Shown here: piece by piece, positions 33,728-34,395 of the stretch
How the letters are laid out: every line of letters begins with the position of its first letter
How positions within the stretch are numbered: the first letter of the stretch is position 1
Source of the DNA: an uncultured Alphaproteobacteria bacterium
GTDB taxonomy: Bacteria > Pseudomonadota > Alphaproteobacteria > Micropepsales > Micropepsaceae
Direction of reading: 5' to 3'
NCBI GenBank assembly: GCA_902825865.1
Contig: CADECX010000036.1
Coordinates: forward strand, 1-34,395
DNA length: 34,395 nt
The notes under the pieces: model-generated
Database searches by the model: none
What the model saw: the letters and a program-made list of their open reading frames with translations, nothing else
What the model was told of the DNA's origin: nothing
Position numbers and translations under genes: made by a program

Positions 33728-34395
33728 CTCAGCCGCGATCTGGTTGCGCTTGTCGAAGTTAGCCCACACGCCCTCGCCGCCATCCCAACTGCCGCGCGAG
33801 GCGCCCTTGGAATATTCGGTGGCGCGCTGCTCGAAGAAGTTGGCGTGCTCCACGCCATTGAGGATTTCCACCAGCCAGGGCAGCGGATGGGCCTTGAGCT
33901 GCTTGTAGCCGGTATCGGTGACCTCGAAATTGCCGAACACCGGCTCCAGCTTCAGCTGGGTCAGCCGCCAATCGGCGATATAGCGGACATAGGATTTGAT
34001 CTCCGCCGCCGTCATGCCCTGGACTTCGCCCAGGCTAAAGGCCAGATCGACGAAACCCTCTTCCAGCCCGACCATGGTGTGGGCGACGTCGCGGATATCG
34101 TCGCGCACCGATTTGGTGACGCAGCCGGTCTCGTCGGCCCAGGCGTGATAGAGCTTGGTGATGCCCTCGCAATGCAGGCTTTCGTCACGCACCGACCAGG
34201 AGACGATCTGGCCCATGCCGTTCATCTTGTTGAAGCGGGGAAAGTTCATCAGCATGGCGAAGCTGGCGAACAGTTGCAGCCCCTCGGTGAAGCCGCCGAA
34301 CATGGCGAGCGTGCGGGCGATGTCGGCGTGGGTCTCGACGCCGAACTTCTGCATGTAGTCGTGCTTGTCGCGCATCGCCTGGAATTCCAGGAAGG
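33725..34395 (-). CDS. nrdB: Class I ribonucleotide reductase beta subunit, 5' end missing
   Basis: Small subunit carrying the diiron (or Mn/Fe) centre that generates the radical for reducing ribonucleotides. The frame is open to the right window edge (FLEFQAMRDKHDYMQ), so the N-terminal part, including the first metal ligands and any radical Tyr, is outside. Visible blocks are FGGFTEGLQLFASFAMLMNF, IVSWSVRDESLHCEGI (with ligands E and H) and a C-terminal tail FDKRNQIAAE that would bind the alpha subunit. About 223 residues are present. The subclass cannot be decided without the missing region. The stop codon is part of the palindromic repeat downstream. Confidence 0.95.
   Translation of the reverse strand, partial: FLEFQAMRDKHDYMQKFGVETHADIARTLAMFGGFTEGLQLFASFAMLMNFPRFNKMNGMGQIVSWSVRDESLHCEGITKLYHAWADETGCVTKSVRDDIRDVAHTMVGLEEGFVDLAFSLGEVQGMTAAEIKSYVRYIADWRLTQLKLEPVFGNFEVTDTGYKQLKAHPLPWLVEILNGVEHANFFEQRATEYSKGASRGSWDGGEGVWANFDKRNQIAAE

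Noticed and set aside
33550..33858. A 102-codon minus-strand frame crossing the nrdB 3' end and the intergenic palindrome.
   Set aside because: It overlaps nrdB in another frame and translates the repeat; no protein-like features.

Overview
The window is about 34.4 kb of GC-rich, densely coded chromosomal DNA, with no gene-free stretch longer than about 230 bp. Gene content and order point to an alphaproteobacterium: a tpiA / response regulator / secG / pyrG / kdsA / eno / ftsB / pdhA-pdhB-pdhC / lpdA backbone, a pyruvate dehydrogenase E1-beta carrying its own lipoyl domain, a VGPDRR motif in the response regulator, and clusters of GANTC (CcrM-type) sites. The family or genus cannot be fixed from sequence reading alone; a Rhizomicrobium/Micropepsaceae-like organism is only a guess.

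Layout. 1-878: 3' part of msrA (cut by the window edge), a strong REP-like hairpin and a small membrane protein. 900-3409: a copper/cytochrome-oxidase assembly locus, with a PaiB-like FMN-binding protein, caa3 CtaG and a PCu(A)C copper chaperone translationally coupled on the minus strand, divergent from a SCO1/SenC lipoprotein. 3402-9742: the minus-strand pyruvate dehydrogenase operon pdhA-pdhB-pdhC-(DUF3667 zinc-ribbon membrane protein)-lpdA-(small membrane protein). 9969-18786: core genes ftsB, eno, kdsA, pyrG, secG, a degenerate response regulator and tpiA, with a MAPEG protein, a lone Wza-type export protein and small membrane proteins among them. 18934-22852: a plus-strand unit ppiD-trpE-GNAT. 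22849-28797: a YibQ-like deacetylase-fold protein, then a minus-strand marR-oprM/nodT-emrA-emrB efflux operon headed by two tandem palindromic operators. 28897-32677: a GIY-YIG protein, a metallo-beta-lactamase/rhodanese fusion and a membrane-bound PQQ dehydrogenase bracketed by two related palindromic repeats. 32773-34395: a DUF4239-like membrane protein and the 3' part of nrdB, cut by the window edge.

How it works together. Most of the window is housekeeping: glycolysis (tpiA, eno) into pyruvate dehydrogenase, CTP and KDO/LPS synthesis, protein export and folding, division, and dNTP synthesis. Accessory functions sit between these: copper delivery to the terminal oxidase, drug efflux, sulfur/persulfide metabolism and periplasmic sugar or alcohol oxidation.

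I did not find a clear new defence or mobile system. The observations most worth following are a DUF3667 gene locked by close spacing and overlap into the PDH operon; a 43-bp copy of the emrB 3' end flanking a structured repeat; a repeat family whose end coincides with the stop codons of two neighbouring genes; GANTC clusters at the 5' ends of ftsB and the YibQ-like gene; and a response regulator whose phospho-acceptor Asp is Glu, behind a palindromic promoter.
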